A stretch of 64,000 bases of DNA from Labia minor (GCA_963082975.1 OY720345.1:16890491-16954490), one strand, 5' to 3'; shown: positions 33,448 through 45,904, numbered from the stretch's first letter. Notes: generated by a model not told the origin, from the sequence alone. A program made the numbers and translations.

Positions 33448-34969
33448 TTTACTGTATGATTTTTTTGAAATTATCAATTAAACGAACAAAAATATAGATT
33501 TAAAAAATTTATAAATAATTTCAAAATAATAGAATTTCCATATAAAGTTAATGATTAAAAATTTAGTTTGTTGTCACATTCTCTCTCTCATCACCCTACC
33601 CCATCATCATATTGATTGATAAGTAAAGAATTGACAGAGGCATAATATCGCCTTGAATTATCTGCCCTTTCTTTAAGTATATAATATAGAAATCAGGAAG
33701 AGAATAGAGAATGAAGAGCGAGATAAGAGGCGGCGATCGGTCAGTCAGTGTCTATCTCACTCTCATTGGATTCATGTCGCTTGCGCAACACGCCTAAGTG
33801 ATAAATCACCTTCGTATACAATAGCCGATAAAGGAGCCTGAGATCCCGAGGGAATCTACACCACCCTCTCCCTACCTTGGAAATTACAATTCCCAGCTTC
33901 AACTGCCTTCATTGCTCCTTTAATGGACGTTGAAAACAAGAAAAAAGAAAACCAAATGGATTGATTCAAGACAATTATTAAACCAAAAGAAATTCAATTC
34001 AAAATGATTTTAATTATTTATATCTCACAGATGAAAATATATAGTTTAAATTATATATAAGTTAATTGTATAATATATTTTATCGATGATTATTATTATT
34101 TTATAAAAAAATCATAAGTAACCTTTTCTGAGAAGTTGTTTATACATTTATATTATATAGTTTAATAGTTTAATTTAATTTAATTAGTTTTTAATTTAAT
34201 TAAATTAATAATTTAATTTAATAAATTAAAGAATCTAGCAAAATTATATTTAATTATATTCTAGATTCTAGACAATGTTAATTCAATCTAACAAAATGAA
34301 TTTTTAATTATTTATTCAATATGAAATTTTGTTATTCATATTTTTAAATTAAAAATATAACGTTTCGGTGTCCATTTTGGCGTTATCTTCAAGAGAATTT
34401 TTGGTATTCTAAGACATTTCAAATCTTCCTATTTTTCCTATTAGAAATAATTTAGATTTATTGAAAGTGACTTGTTAACTGTAACGCTACCATCGATACT
34501 TGTTAGTTTATAATTAAACTTATTGAATTAACATAAACTATACTTGCGAGATTATTATTAAACGATAGTTAGAAGTAATTCTTTTTAGATTTTAAAATTA
34601 ACTTTGATTAATATAATCAGTCAATTTATAAAACTTAATGTTGAAAATATGATTCAATAAGTACCTATATATATTTAAATAATATATTTAAAAAAATTGA
34701 TATTAAATAAATTTTATATGATTATAAATAAGCACGGAAAATATAATAAATGCAAACACTGTAAGAGAAATTATAATAATAGAATAATAAAAAATAGAAA
34801 GATTATAATAAAATAATATGTACTCTTTGGATCATTTACAGGCACATTAACGACGAATGGAAAAAATGGACCCTAGACCAAAGGACCATAAGGGAAAAGT
34901 ACAATTATCTATGAATAAACCAACACAACATAAAGTCTATATGGTTTGAATTCTTCAAATGATAGAAAA
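33448..34969. other. Intergenic stretch with a G+C-richer patch
   Basis: About 33580-33940 stands out. It contains a palindromic C/EBP-type TTGCGCAA (33781-33788), TCAGTCAGT (initiator-like, about 33741) and TGATAAATCA. No ORF. Regulatory element or first exon are both possible. The remainder is AT-rich. Confidence 0.35.
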
Positions 34970-35433
34970 TAAGTTGACCTGTGGCCAGGTCCGAACCGAC
35001 CGACAGTTTGAAGTAAATTAATTTCTAGCTACAGAAACAATTTCAAATAATTTTAATATATCTATTAATGTAATAAAAAACAGATATGAATACATAAATA
35101 ATAAATATAAACATTTTTAATTTTATTTTATTATTTATTCCCTTCCTATCGTCGATCGCTAATACTACCACTTCCGGTTTCCGGATTTGCACCAAAAGTT
35201 GATCAATTCATCCCACTGATGCATTAAGTAAATATACCAAATTTCATCAAAATCGGTTGAGCCGTTCAGGCTGTACACATCTATACGGACGGACAGACGG
35301 ACGGACAGACATCATGCTAAAAATACTTTTTTCTGTTTAGAAAATGCATGATTCGTGGAGATATGTAAAAATCTCCACATGTGAAATTTGGTGTGAAAAC
35401 AATACCTCCCTTACTATCGTCGGTCGGTAAAAA
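34970..35433 (-). mobile_element. Family B repeat, internally deleted
   Basis: Both ends are present: the hairpin side AAGTTGACCTGTGGCCAGGT at 34971 and the 5' side CGTCGGTCGGTAAAA at 35419-35433. The TGACGTCA-containing part is deleted near 35140. Confidence 0.8.
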
Positions 35434-35604
35434 ATAAACAATATAATTTTATTTTTGAGTTGTATTTTGATATAATTGTAGTATCTTAATATATTAGTAA
35501 AATCTCGCAAAGAAGAAGGCGAGAATCTTATTAAATAAATATTAATTATATTCTTTCAAATATTAAATAAATTTTATATTTTTTTTAAGTACATTGTATT
35601 ATCT

Positions 35605-35893
35605 ATCTACATCTCTTTGGCTCTAACGAACTCGAAAGTTCTTGGCTTCCATACTCCAAGTGTTCCTATCCTAAGCCACCTCCATCCAACTCCTACTCTC
35701 TCCCATCTCTCTCAAGAAACCTCCTACATTGTCCACCCACCGCGTCCTTGATCTTCCAAGCGGACGTTTCCCAATCGGTCTCTCCATCAATATATTTTTC
35801 GCCAGTCTTTCATCTCCAATTCTAGCCACGTATCCTCCCCATCACAACCTTTTCAATTTGATGATCCTAACTATGTCTGGAGCTGCATAAAGG
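35605..35893 (-). mobile_element. Non-LTR retrotransposon (LINE) C-terminal fragment
   Basis: The minus strand encodes ERPIGKRPLGRSRTRWVDNVG and flanking residues typical of the C-terminal tail of arthropod LINE reverse-transcriptase polyproteins (R-L-R-W...H-V-A-R...GKRPLGRP...RW.DNV...A.DR..WR). It is interrupted by stops and is the same family as 59283-59566. Confidence 0.7.
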
Positions 35894-37280
35894 CAAAATT
35901 TCTATAATATATATTTTTTATTTAATAATTATGTTTATTTTGTATTATTACATATTTTGTTAATCATACAAAAACAAGGAAATTAATAGGTACAATTTAT
36001 AAAAATAAATTTTTAGTCATTTCTAAATAAAATCTAAAATTTTATAAAAGACCTGAATATTTGTTATTATAAAATTCTTAAAAACTTTATTTTGAAAAAT
36101 AATGATAATTTTTAAAACTTTTAATTATTTATTTATTAAATTGAATAAAATATTGCTTTAAAAAAGAATATTTAAAATATGAAGTTCAATAATCCTATTT
36201 CATTGGTTATAAAAAAAAATAATTAAAGAGGCAAAAAACAACCACTGAATGCTATAAAAAAGACATAGAGGAGGAGAGAGATGGGTAAATCGGTGTTTGT
36301 GTGGGAGGGATGAAATTCGGAAGACCGGAGGGAGTCATGTTTGGAAGTGATGAATGGAATTCTGGGTCAAAACTTCACCAGTTCAGCCATCACTTTTACT
36401 CTATTCTTGACATGTTCATTCACTTCTCTCTCTCTCTTTCCCTTAACTTCTTCTTATCTAAGCCACAACCCTCCCTCCTTAAAACCGCCCCTTAAAAAAA
36501 TATAGATAAGTGGTGAAGACGAAATATGAACTTTTCTTTTATCTCAATCATCATAAATCCACCATTTTGACAAAACACTATTTATTTTTACTATATATAC
36601 TGGTTGGCAGAGGAGAGAGGACTTCTATATTGTTGGTGGTTCAATTTTAACTTCTCAATCTTGATTTTATTTTATACATGTAATTTGTAATGGCAAATTT
36701 TACTGTGAATTAAAAATTATATTAGATTTCGATGCAAAATAACTACATGACATACATATATAAATTTATTTAAAATTCCGAAAGGAAAGAAAATATTCAA
36801 ATTTAAATAGAAATAATATATTATATAACATATATCAATTATTAATTAATCTTTTTAAATATCTATTTTCTTAATTTGATATTGATTTTTATTTATTTAC
36901 AGACTGCACATAGTTAGTTAGTATAAATAATAAAATTAACTTAATGTTCAATTAACTATAAATTAATAATAATTATAATATATTGAAATATTTGTGTACC
37001 TATAGTTTTATATTTGGAAGCAAATGTTGCTGGTAACATAAATGTAAGGGGTTCAAATTATTAGGTCTGAACTGTCATCTGTTAGTGAACTGATTTGATT
37101 CTTTTGTAAATGCACACTCACACACATCTGGAAGGAGGAATAAGGAGGAGCAATAAGGTACGATCCTATACCAATATCGAAGGGATAAGGGAGGTTTTTA
37201 TTGGAATTATATTCATTTATTATAATAGCCGGCAACTAATTACCACTAAATAATCCATTTATAAAATATATACGAAATTA
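35894..37280. other. Intergenic stretch with a G+C-richer patch
   Basis: The patch at about 36240-36500 has a 64-codon + frame of no recognisable family and a CTCTCTCTCTCT run. A smaller patch lies near 37050-37200. The rest is AT-rich. Confidence 0.35.
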
Positions 37281-38530
37281 ATTACTATCTACTATATAAT
37301 AATTTTCGATATCGAGATTTATACGTTTTGAAGGTTCCTGAGTCATTTTCACTAAGGTTGAGAAAAATGTCTGAGTGTATGTATATATGTATGTATGTAT
37401 GGGTGGTGTATGTGTGTAGACAAGATTACGCAAAAACGGTTTGAGTTAGAATCATGAAATTTGGTATACGGGAATTATTCAAAATTCGTAGTTTTCTATC
37501 AACTTTTGAGAAATGTAGCTTAACCTGAAGAACGTTTTGATTTTTTTTACTATTTTTTTACTATAAAGTAACCGTAAAAATAAAGATAAAAATAAGAAGA
37601 AATGTTTGATAGCTTTTCACATGATTAATAAGTTGACCTGTGGCCAGGTCCGAACCGACCGACTGTTTGAAATAAATTAATTTCCAGCTACAGAAACAAT
37701 TTCAAATAATTTTAATATATCTATTAATGTAATAAAAAACAGATATGGATACATAAATAATAAATATAAACATTTTTAATTTTATTTTATTTATAATATA
37801 TATGCAAGACCAGGCTGTGACGTCATGAATGGCTGGATGACGTCATATAATTTTAAATCAAGAAAAAACTAATAAATATGATTTTTCTCGAGGATAAAAC
37901 CAATACAAAGTGCATGATTCGTGGTGATATATAAAAAAATCTCCTTTGGTGTGAAAATAACCCTTTCCTTCCTATCGTCGATCGCTAATACTACCACTTC
38001 CGGTTTCCGGAATTGCACCAAAAGTTGATCAATTCATCCCACTGATGCATTAAGTAAATATACCAAATTTCATCAAAATCGGTTGAGCCGTTCAGGCTGT
38101 ACACATCTATACGGACGGACGGACGGACAGACGGACAGACATCATGCTAAAAATACTTTTTTCTGTTTAGAAAATGCATGATTCGTGGAGATATGTAAAA
38201 ATCTCCACATGTGAAATTTGGTGTGAAAACAATACCTCCCTTACTATCGTCGGTCGGTAAAAATTGTATAAAACTGGTATATATTGAATCTCAGTTTGAT
38301 TGAATCAATGAAAGTACCGGAATTAATTTTTTAACACGTTGGTTGGCAATCACACGCCAGCACGTGTCTTGGTCCCATGAACAAAGAGCCAAACACGCGC
38401 TGGTTTAATAAATATTATTTATTAATTTTAATTTATCATTTAATTAATTAAATTTAATTTAAATATAATAGATGTTAATTAATTCAATTTAAATTTGCGA
38501 GATAGTCGATTGGAGACACTACAGATTTTT
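37281..38530 (+). mobile_element. Family A repeat, copy 5, split by a B insertion
   Basis: A sequence runs 37281-37629 (degenerate 5' end, GTAT microsatellite at about 37376-37400, GAAATTTGGTATACGG, GAGAAATGTAGCTTAACC). It resumes 38264-38530 (CACGCCAGCACGTG block, GCGAGATAGTCG, stem-loop). Joined, the flanks give the uninterrupted A sequence CATGATTAA/ATTGTATAAAACTG seen in other copies. Confidence 0.8.
37630..38263 (-). mobile_element. Family B repeat nested in A copy 5
   Basis: A complete 634-bp B copy on the minus strand. It has the ACCGACCGACGATAG 5' end at about 38257, (GTCC)n, ACCGGAAGTGG, two TGACGTCA sites near 37815-37850, the subterminal repeat, and the GACCTG-gcca-CAGGTC hairpin at about 37634-37650. 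Confidence 0.85.
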
Positions 38531-38902
38531 TTTTATGGCAATATATTATTTCATAATTAAATTATGCATTATACTAAGCACGAAGATATTAGGAATTCAT
38601 CGAATTGAAATTTTTTATTTTAAAAATATATGTTTGATATTTTGTACTTAAAGACAAGAGCTCAAAGTTTTCCCTATCAGTGCCACTAGAAATAAGTGAC
38701 TCTATTTCTCTCCACTACTATGATAATTTATTTTATAAATAAAAATAAAATGCATAATTAATGATTTTAATTAATATTAAATGTAAAAAAATATAAGAAA
38801 AATATTTGAATATTTTTTTGTGAATCATACTTAATTATATTATTAGGATTGTTCATTTATACATAATGATATAATAATATATCTGATCATACTATAATTC
38901 AT

Positions 38903-38938
<36 letters not shown>
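38531..38938. other. AT-rich spacer ending in (TA)n
   Basis: The (TA)n tract at about 38907-38938 abuts a hAT MITE. Nothing else is seen. Confidence 0.5.
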
Positions 38939-38941
<3 letters not shown>

Positions 38942-39159
38942 TGATTCTCAACCAGCAATTTTGTGTGCCGCGAGATTTTCAAAAGTGTGCCACCAAATTA
39001 TTGCAAATGTTAAGAGGCTCTTAAACATTTCCGTCTTTTTTTAAAAAAAAAGTAAACCGTTTTTTTACACTTATCTTTTTCTTTGTGTGCCGCCAAATTT
39101 TTAAAAATTTTTAAACTTTTAAAGTGTGCCGCGGTAAAAAAAAAGGTTGAGAATCACTG
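38939..39159. mobile_element. hAT-type MITE (CAGTGATTCTCAACC ends)
   Basis: Perfect 15-bp terminal inverted repeats, CAGTGATTCTCAACC and its inverse. The interior repeats GTGTGCCGC motifs in both orientations. No ORF. The 8-bp duplication is not recognisable because the left flank is a (TA)n tract that may have changed since insertion. Confidence 0.85.
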
Positions 39160-40074
39160 GTCTAGATTCTAGAGAGATTGAAAATAAATAACTAAAGCGA
39201 AAAATTAACATTGTTCATTTCCATATACTTAAATATTAAATCGATTGATTAATAACTAATTATAATTTGGAATCAAATCGGAAAATTAATCGAGATTAAA
39301 ATTAATTTTTTTGAATAGATGTTTTATATTTGTGAATATATATATATGTATATATTATATATTTATTAATAATATAGATTTCTCTAACTTTATAATAATA
39401 TTATATTTACTATTAAAATTAAATTATATATGCAACTATTTGAATTATTTATTATTTATAAAATTTAAAATATAATTGTAATATTTTAAATATTTTACTA
39501 TAATAATATTGATAATTTATTTTAAATTTTAGGTATATCAAGTTATTTCTAATATAAAATGAGAACATTTATAATAATTTTTTTATTATAAACAGAGTGA
39601 ATGGAATCCTTCTAGAACAATTAGCTTGGGTAAAATATATTATTTCAATAGAAAAGCGATAAGCCACTCTACCAATTCCTTCCAAGAATACAATAAAAAA
39701 AATTAAAAAATAATATTTATTTTTTTATTTAGTTTGCTTTGCATAGTGAATAAGACAAGATACCTTGGCAGTGGCTGTACGAGTAATGGTAAGTAATTGA
39801 TAATTAATTTAATTTTATTCTTGTTAATTATTAATAATTATTTGTTTTCTATACTCGAAACATATTTATATACATATACATGTATTTATATAAATGAATT
39901 TGATTATATTGCATCTACGTTTTACTATTTAATAATATTTGAATCATATATGAAATATTTATACATTAATATCATTAATACTTAAGACTATAATAGTTTA
40001 TTTGTTAATTATTATTAATGATAATTTATCAAATCTTAAATGGAATTTACTTTTATATTGTCTTTTATATTAAT
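39160..40074. other. AT-rich stretch with a possible small exon
   Basis: 39733-39788 is bounded by a pyrimidine-rich TTTTTTTATTTAG and by AATG/GTAAGTAAT and is less AT-rich than its surroundings. One frame is open (LLCIVNKTRYLGSGCTSN). It could be a 56-bp internal exon of an unseen gene, or chance. The rest is featureless. Confidence 0.25.
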
Positions 40075-40686
40075 CTCTCTCTGTGTGTGTATGTATGTGA
40101 GTATATATGTAGACAAGATTACGCAAAAACGGTTTGAGCTAGAATAATGAAATTTGGTACATGGGCATTATTCAAAATTCGTAGTTTTCTATCAACTTTT
40201 GAGAAATGTAGCTCAACCGGAAGAGGGTCATTACCTACCACGTTTTGATTTTTTTTTCCTCTAAAGTGACCGTAAAAATAAAGATATATGTTTGATAGTT
40301 TTTCAAATGATTAAAAATTGTATAAAACCGCTATATATAGAAAATTCAGCTTGAGTGAATCGCTGAAAGTACCGGAATTAATATTTTAACACTGCAAATC
40401 ACGCGCCAGCAGGTGAGATGGTGCCATCAACAAAGAGCAAGAGACGCGCTGATTTAATAAATATTATTTATTAATTTTAATTTATAATTTAATTAATTTA
40501 ATTTAATTTAAATTAATATATGTTATTTAATCCAATCCAAATTTGCTAGATAGATAACTGCTATATATTTCATTTAAACTGCTATTAATTTTCATTTATA
40601 ATTAATTGAATTTAATTTCAATATAATATATGTTAATTAATCCAATTCGAATTTGCGAGATAGTCGAGTGGAGGCTCTCCAGATTT
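40075..40686 (+). mobile_element. Family A repeat, copy 6
   Basis: It lacks the first ~80 bp. It has the GT microsatellite (about 40078-40100), GAAATTTGGTACATGG, CAACCGGAAGAGGG, a diverged CACGCGCCAGCAGGTG block, and a partly duplicated AT-rich 3' part. It ends GCGAGATAGTCGAGTGGAG. Confidence 0.75.
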
Positions 40687-40870
40687 GTTTAAATTGGAAA
40701 GCAATAATTTGCTTCTAAGATGATGGTTTTCCAACAGTGTATTACCATATTCTTCAATTATACTTATAAAAATTTATATAATTTTTTTTTCTAAATCAAT
40801 CTTAACAGTACGCTACTTTAAGTTAGGTATTGAAATATATTTTTATAAACATAAATCAAATTTACCCACA

Positions 40871-41426
40871 ATTTTTACCGACCGACGATAGTAAGGGAAG
40901 TATTGTTTTCACACCAAATTTCACATGTGGAGATTTTTACATATCTCCACGAATCATGCATTTTCTTAACAGAAAAAAGTATTTTTAGCATGATGTCTGA
41001 CCGTCCGTCCGTCCGTATAGATGTGTACAGCCTGAACGGCTGAACGGATTTTGATGAAATTTGGTATATTTACTTAATGCATCAGTGGGATGAATTGATC
41101 AACTTTTGGTGCAAATCCGGAAACCGGAAGTGGTAGTATTAGCGATCGACGATAGGAAGGGAAGGGTTATTTTCACACCAAATTTCACAGGAGGAGATTT
41201 TTTTATATATCACCACGAATCATGCACTTTGTATTGGTTTTATCCTCGGGAAAATCATATTTATTAGTTTTTTCTTGATTTAAAATTATATTTATTATTT
41301 ATTTATGCCTATCTGTTTTTTATTACATTAATAGATATATTAAAATTATTTGAAATTGTTTCTGTAGCTGGAAATTAATTTATTTCAAACCGTCGGTCGG
41401 TTCGGACCTGGCCACAGGTCAACTTA
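40871..41426 (+). mobile_element. Family B repeat, copy with internal deletion of the TGACGTCA part
   Basis: 5' TTTTTACCGACCGACGATAG, (GTCC)n at about 41000-41015, GAAACCGGAAGTGG. The 3' end is CCGTCGGTCGGTTCGGACC with the CCTGGCCACAGG hairpin and TCAACTTATT. The segment carrying the paired TGACGTCA sites is missing at about 41288. Confidence 0.85.
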
Positions 41427-41546
41427 TTTAGATTGGGGTCGCTGCTAGACTTCAATGTAAATTCTTATATAAATTGATGTAGATATATAATTGAGCAATT
41501 ATTTTTTAACGAAAAGAAGAAAGTAGAAAAAGAAATGTAGAAAGGG

Positions 41547-41664
41547 ACATGGGACAGATGGGAGAGGATAGGGAATGAAGGGTTGTGGCTCAGGATAGGG
41601 ATACTTGGAGAAGTGTGGTTACTGCGGTCAAGAACTATTGAGTTCCATAGAGCCACAGAGATAA
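41547..41664 (+). mobile_element. LINE C-terminal fragment
   Basis: The + strand encodes VVAQDRDTWRSVVTAVKNY and a stop, matching the end of the reverse-transcriptase polyprotein fragment at 59283-59566. Confidence 0.6.
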
Positions 41665-42599
41665 ATGTATATATTTTTTGTTTATTTTATTTATTTATTT
41701 TTTTATAAATACTCGTGACAGTAATTTTTCAAAGATGGCAATATTACATTATTTACCATTATTACTAAAATATTAAAAATTGTTAAAAAAAAACATAATT
41801 TAAATTTTATCTTTAAACCATTTAATATTTTTATATAAATAGAATTATATATTATATTTTATATATTGAAAAATGTAGGTAGATTTATAAAATCCTACTA
41901 AATTTCCTTTTTCGATAAGCTTAATAAATAAATATATTATTTATATATGTATATTCATATTTATTTAAAGCATTTTTTTTTTTTTTGCTTGACTTTTTTT
42001 CATCCTGCATTCAGTTCGATGGCGAGGGTGTTAAAATAAATAAATGGTGAAGCGATTTGTAATTCTTAAAAGAGATCCGCAGTGCGTCTCATTCGCTATG
42101 CGAGTTGCAGAGAGCCGTTAAAAAAAAGTGAGCGATAGGGAGGTAAGGGAAGAAGAGACTCACCCTCTCATACAACTTGAAATCTATATTAAACACCGCA
42201 CTTGACAAGCTCATCAAAAATGCTTATAAAGAACGGAGAGTGGAGAGAAAAAAAAATCACCCAAATAAATGATTACTTACGAGCTATTAGCATTAGAAAG
42301 TTGGTCGATTTAATTCCAGAGATGTTTTACTCTTCCCTCTTTTTCAAAGATTAATGAATGAAAGGTGAATATTAATCAAGTTATCTTATTTGATATTTAT
42401 TATTCATTATCTAGAGAAAATTAGATTTAACATTTTTTTTCTATGAATCATAATTGAGATTTTAAGTTGATATATGTAAGAAATTAAATATAAGTAATAA
42501 TTGAATTAAAAAAATGTTTAATAAAAACTTCTTAGTTTATGATAAAAAACTGACTAGTTTTGAAATTTCTATATTTTAATGGTTTTTTAAATCTATTTA
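41665..42599. other. Intergenic stretch with a G+C-richer patch
   Basis: About 42000-42360 is G+C-richer and contains splice-donor-like GGGAG/GTAAGG (+, about 42150) and CTC/GTAAGT (-, about 42280). No credible ORF. Possible exon or regulatory region. Confidence 0.3.
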
Positions 42600-43026
42600 A
42601 ACTATTGTTACTAAGTTCCTGGTTCACCGAGCCCAATAAATTTATTCCTTATTATTAGGTTTGGATGGTAATATTAATACCTGATTTACCTAGTCAAAAT
42701 AGTCATAAAACATACTGACCTTAAAGGTACGTATTAATGCATTGAAAGACAGAAAAGTATGACCTGTGGATATAACATAATATATATTTGGTAATTTGAT
42801 TTTATTTATATTTATAATATTTTGTATTTAAGCAAACGGTGTCTGACGTAGTTGCTGACGTCATTTAAATGTCCTATTTTAAATTAAGAAAAAACTGAAA
42901 AATATGATTTTTCCCGAGGCTGTAACCAATAGAGATTGATTTTTGTTTATAAAAACTATCTATGGCGTGAATTTAAAAAAAAATATTTCGAGTGGTATAT
43001 ATATATATATAGTATAATAAGATAAG
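42600..43026 (-). mobile_element. Family D repeat, copy 4
   Basis: It contains CTGGTTCACCGAGCCC, GTATGACCTGTGGATATAAC, GTTGCTGACGTCATTTAAAT and TTTTTCCCGAGGCTG, and ends AGTATAATAAGATAAG. Confidence 0.65.
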
Positions 43027-43809
43027 TGTTTTCTCAATGCATTTTAGCCCCCCTATTAATGTGTTTTTAGTAAACAACCAAATCATAAGTCAGACTGAGA
43101 GCATTCAATGAATTAAATTATCGGCTCGAATTGTCAGTTCTAGTTCTTGCTTAAATTCCAATTGGTTCTCTTTAAAGCATAGCTAGAGAATCCTCTACAA
43201 CATGATGGATATATCATGCTCAAATTACCCTAAAGTATCCACTTATATTTGATAGATTCATCCCAGTGTCTTCTTAATCCCGCGCACTTTCTTGACATTA
43301 TTTTCTGTCCTTGTCGAGGTAATATCTCAGTATCTTTGGTCCGAATATGAAGGAGCAAGTTCGACACTTTTACCAAACTCATATTCCACTTTAATATCAC
43401 TATAGTAACCTCAATCTATTCAAAGTTAAATTGAGAAAAATTGAATGCTTAACCATATTGACCATCCAGATACATCTGTTTAATAATAGCCACAAGTAAT
43501 TAATTTCCTACTTAGGGCCGACCTATTCAACTTAATTTATGATAGGGACACCACATCACTGAAATAATATTTGACTTACTCTTTGATGTCTATCAAGTCG
43601 TCAACAATCAATTACCATGTAATCTAATGACCATCCACTCTGATGATGATGGTCTTCTTGCACTTGTTCTTCAAATCAGAATTACTTTTATTATACTCTC
43701 TATTAACTCAACCTAACGAAATCAATTCACTGTGACATAATAGTAGAGATTTTCTTATTGTAGATTCTTGTCTACTCGACTAAGTATTGAGATGTTTTCG
43801 TCCTTATCT
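43027..43809. other. Complex-composition region without ORF
   Basis: Nearly 800 bp of clearly higher complexity and lower A+T than its surroundings, with no frame longer than about 60 codons and no motif I recognise. It lies between a D copy and a hAT MITE. A decayed retroelement is the likeliest explanation; a non-coding exon or long non-coding RNA is possible. Confidence 0.3.
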
Positions 43810-43817
43810 ATTTAGAG

Positions 43818-44139
43818 CATAGGTTCCCAAAGTGGTCTATATGGACCCCTGGGGATTTTAATCTCTAGAGGGGTCCACGGCAGCGAATAACAAATTTGGG
43901 GGTCCATGAAATGAAAATGGGGGTCTACGGGGGTCCACGACTTTTCCGACAGATTTTTTGAATATGTCTCTAAAAAAAAAAAAAGTATAAATCGTTTTTT
44001 GACACATTTTTTTTTTTAATTTTTTTCCAAAATGTCCTTAAAAAAAAAGTAAATCGTTTATAAAAAATCAAAATCAATTTAGGGGCTCTACCCAAAACTG
44101 AAAAACATGCCAAGACAAAAAAACTTTGGGAACCTATGA
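43818..44139. mobile_element. hAT-type MITE with perfect 8-bp target duplication
   Basis: Perfect 16-bp terminal inverted repeats (CATAGGTTCCCAAAGT) are flanked on both sides by ATTTAGAG (43810-43817 and 44140-44147). The interior has GGGGGTCCACG repeats and two AAGTA.AAATCGTTT motifs. No ORF. Intact ends and duplication indicate a relatively recent insertion. Confidence 0.92.
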
Positions 44140-44147
44140 TTTAGAGG

Positions 44148-44214
44148 AATGTTACGAAAGTTTTTAGAAACCAGTACTAGATAGCGTAATTGGAAGTTAA
44201 AAGTATGTTATTTT

Positions 44215-44245
<31 letters not shown>

Positions 44246-45055
44246 TGTAAATTGACAGATTTGTACTAAATTATTTAAAATTTCTCTTTCAAATCCCCCC
44301 CCCCCCCAAAAAAAAAAAAAATCATCTCTTAGTTATTTGATTTTTTTAAAATTATTGAAGTTATTTATTTACTAATATATTGACTAATATGAATAATTAT
44401 AAAAAAAACATTTTTGATGATATTTATAATATTCATAATAATTTTTAAGGTAAAGTCGATTAGTAAACACCTGAATTTTTTTATCATTGGTATTTATCGC
44501 CCCCTAAAAGTAGGAATGTATGAAAACTTTTTCTCTCTTAACAGAGCTAGTAAAGGTATGAAGTAATGAAACTTGCCTGGAATGTATTTATTTGAAGCCT
44601 TTGAACTCTCTTCCCCCACCTCCACACGCACCAAAAAGGATTTATAATGTAATTTTAATGGAATTCAACAACTCTTGAATATTTCTCAAAAATATAACGC
44701 ATAAAAATATTTATTGTTGTTTTTTGTTTATAATATTGCTTGAGGGTGATTTATTTTAAGCTAATTATGTCACTAAAATTTGTATACTATTTTGTTGAAA
44801 ATTCTTTTAGCAAACATTTTCTAAATTCTATTTAGGATTGAGAAGTTTGTTTTTTAAATTGCATTTAGAGTAGAAAAATATTATTTTTATATATAAATAG
44901 ATATTAATACAGCTAATAATATATATATAAAAACAGCTATCTCTGTGACGCTAATAAACTCACGTCATTGTCCGGAAAATCCACACTGTTCAAATCCTCC
45001 ACCTCATTCTATTTTAAAATCACACTTTTTAAAAACAAAAAAACAATGTTCATTT
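44148..45055. other. Intergenic stretch with homopolymers
   Basis: A T-run at about 44218-44246 and a C-run then A-run at about 44297-44320. A less AT-rich piece at 44940-45020 adjoins the mariner relic and may be its 3' flank. No ORF. Confidence 0.4.
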
Positions 45056-45760
45056 TGGAACAAATCATTTTTATTAATTAATGTATTCCCCTTCCGCATC
45101 GATACACAAATTTGCACGCTCCAACAAGTTGTCAAAAGACTTCTCCGTGTCCTTTATTGGAATGGTCTTTAAGACGTCGGTCGTCGCCTTCTCTATGGCT
45201 TCAATCGATGCCTTCCACTTTCCTTTCATCGCCAAATGCAGTTTAGGGAACAGATAGAAGTCGCACGGAGCCAGATCTGGTGAATAGGACGGATGATGCA
45301 AAGGAATAACGTCAGTTTTTACCAAAAATTCAGTTACAAGTCGCGAACGATGTGATGATGCATTATCGTGCAAAAGAGTCCAACTGCCGATTTCTCGATA
45401 TTCTGACCGAATACGACGAATTCTTGCCAGTAAACGCTCCATGACGCCCAAGTAAAACTCTCCAGTGACGGTCTGGCCGGGTGGAACAAATTCTTTATGG
45501 ATAATTCCTTTTGAATCGTAAAAATCCGGTTCTGGGACGGCCTGATCTTTCGTCATCATCCAGCGTCTCTCTACCCGATTTGAATCGTCCGAACCACTTG
45601 CATACGGGATAGACAATCATCACCATATGCATTTTGTAACATTTGGTGCGTTTCAGTAAAAGTTTTACCAAGTTTAACACAAAAATCAATTGCAGCTCTT
45701 TGTTTGAAAATCATTTTCCGACCGATGTACAAAACACATTAACATTTAAAACGCAATAAC
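45056..45760 (-). pseudogene. Mariner transposase relic (family M4), internally deleted
   Basis: On the minus strand the N-terminal helix-turn-helix part (IDFCVKLGKTFTETHQML at about 45690) continues, after a frameshift, into WFGRFKSGRETLDDDERSG. A deletion then joins it to the C-terminal half at 45555-45074. That half keeps LLHDNASSHRS (second catalytic Asp) and YSPDLAPCDFYLFPK (third), and ends AEGEYIN plus stop. Because the segment with the first catalytic Asp is gone and the frame is broken, it cannot encode an active enzyme. Intact mariner transposases are about 345 residues; the longest frame here is 180. I could not identify its terminal repeats. The lineage differs from the M1 copies. 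Confidence 0.85.
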
Positions 45761-45904
45761 TTTTGTTGTATGCATCCAAATGTCATGAAATTTATACCAG
45801 TTGTCAATGAGGGACTAAGCCATCTACGGGTAAAATATTACAATAGATGATATTAGTGGTACTATTTTTTTTTTTTAAAGTTCGGTTTCTTTCGGAATGG
45901 AGGG

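Noticed and set aside
45074..45616. 180-residue frame as an active or domesticated transposase
   Set aside because: The region holding the first catalytic Asp is deleted and the N-terminal part is frameshifted, so it is a relic; no sign of preserved function.
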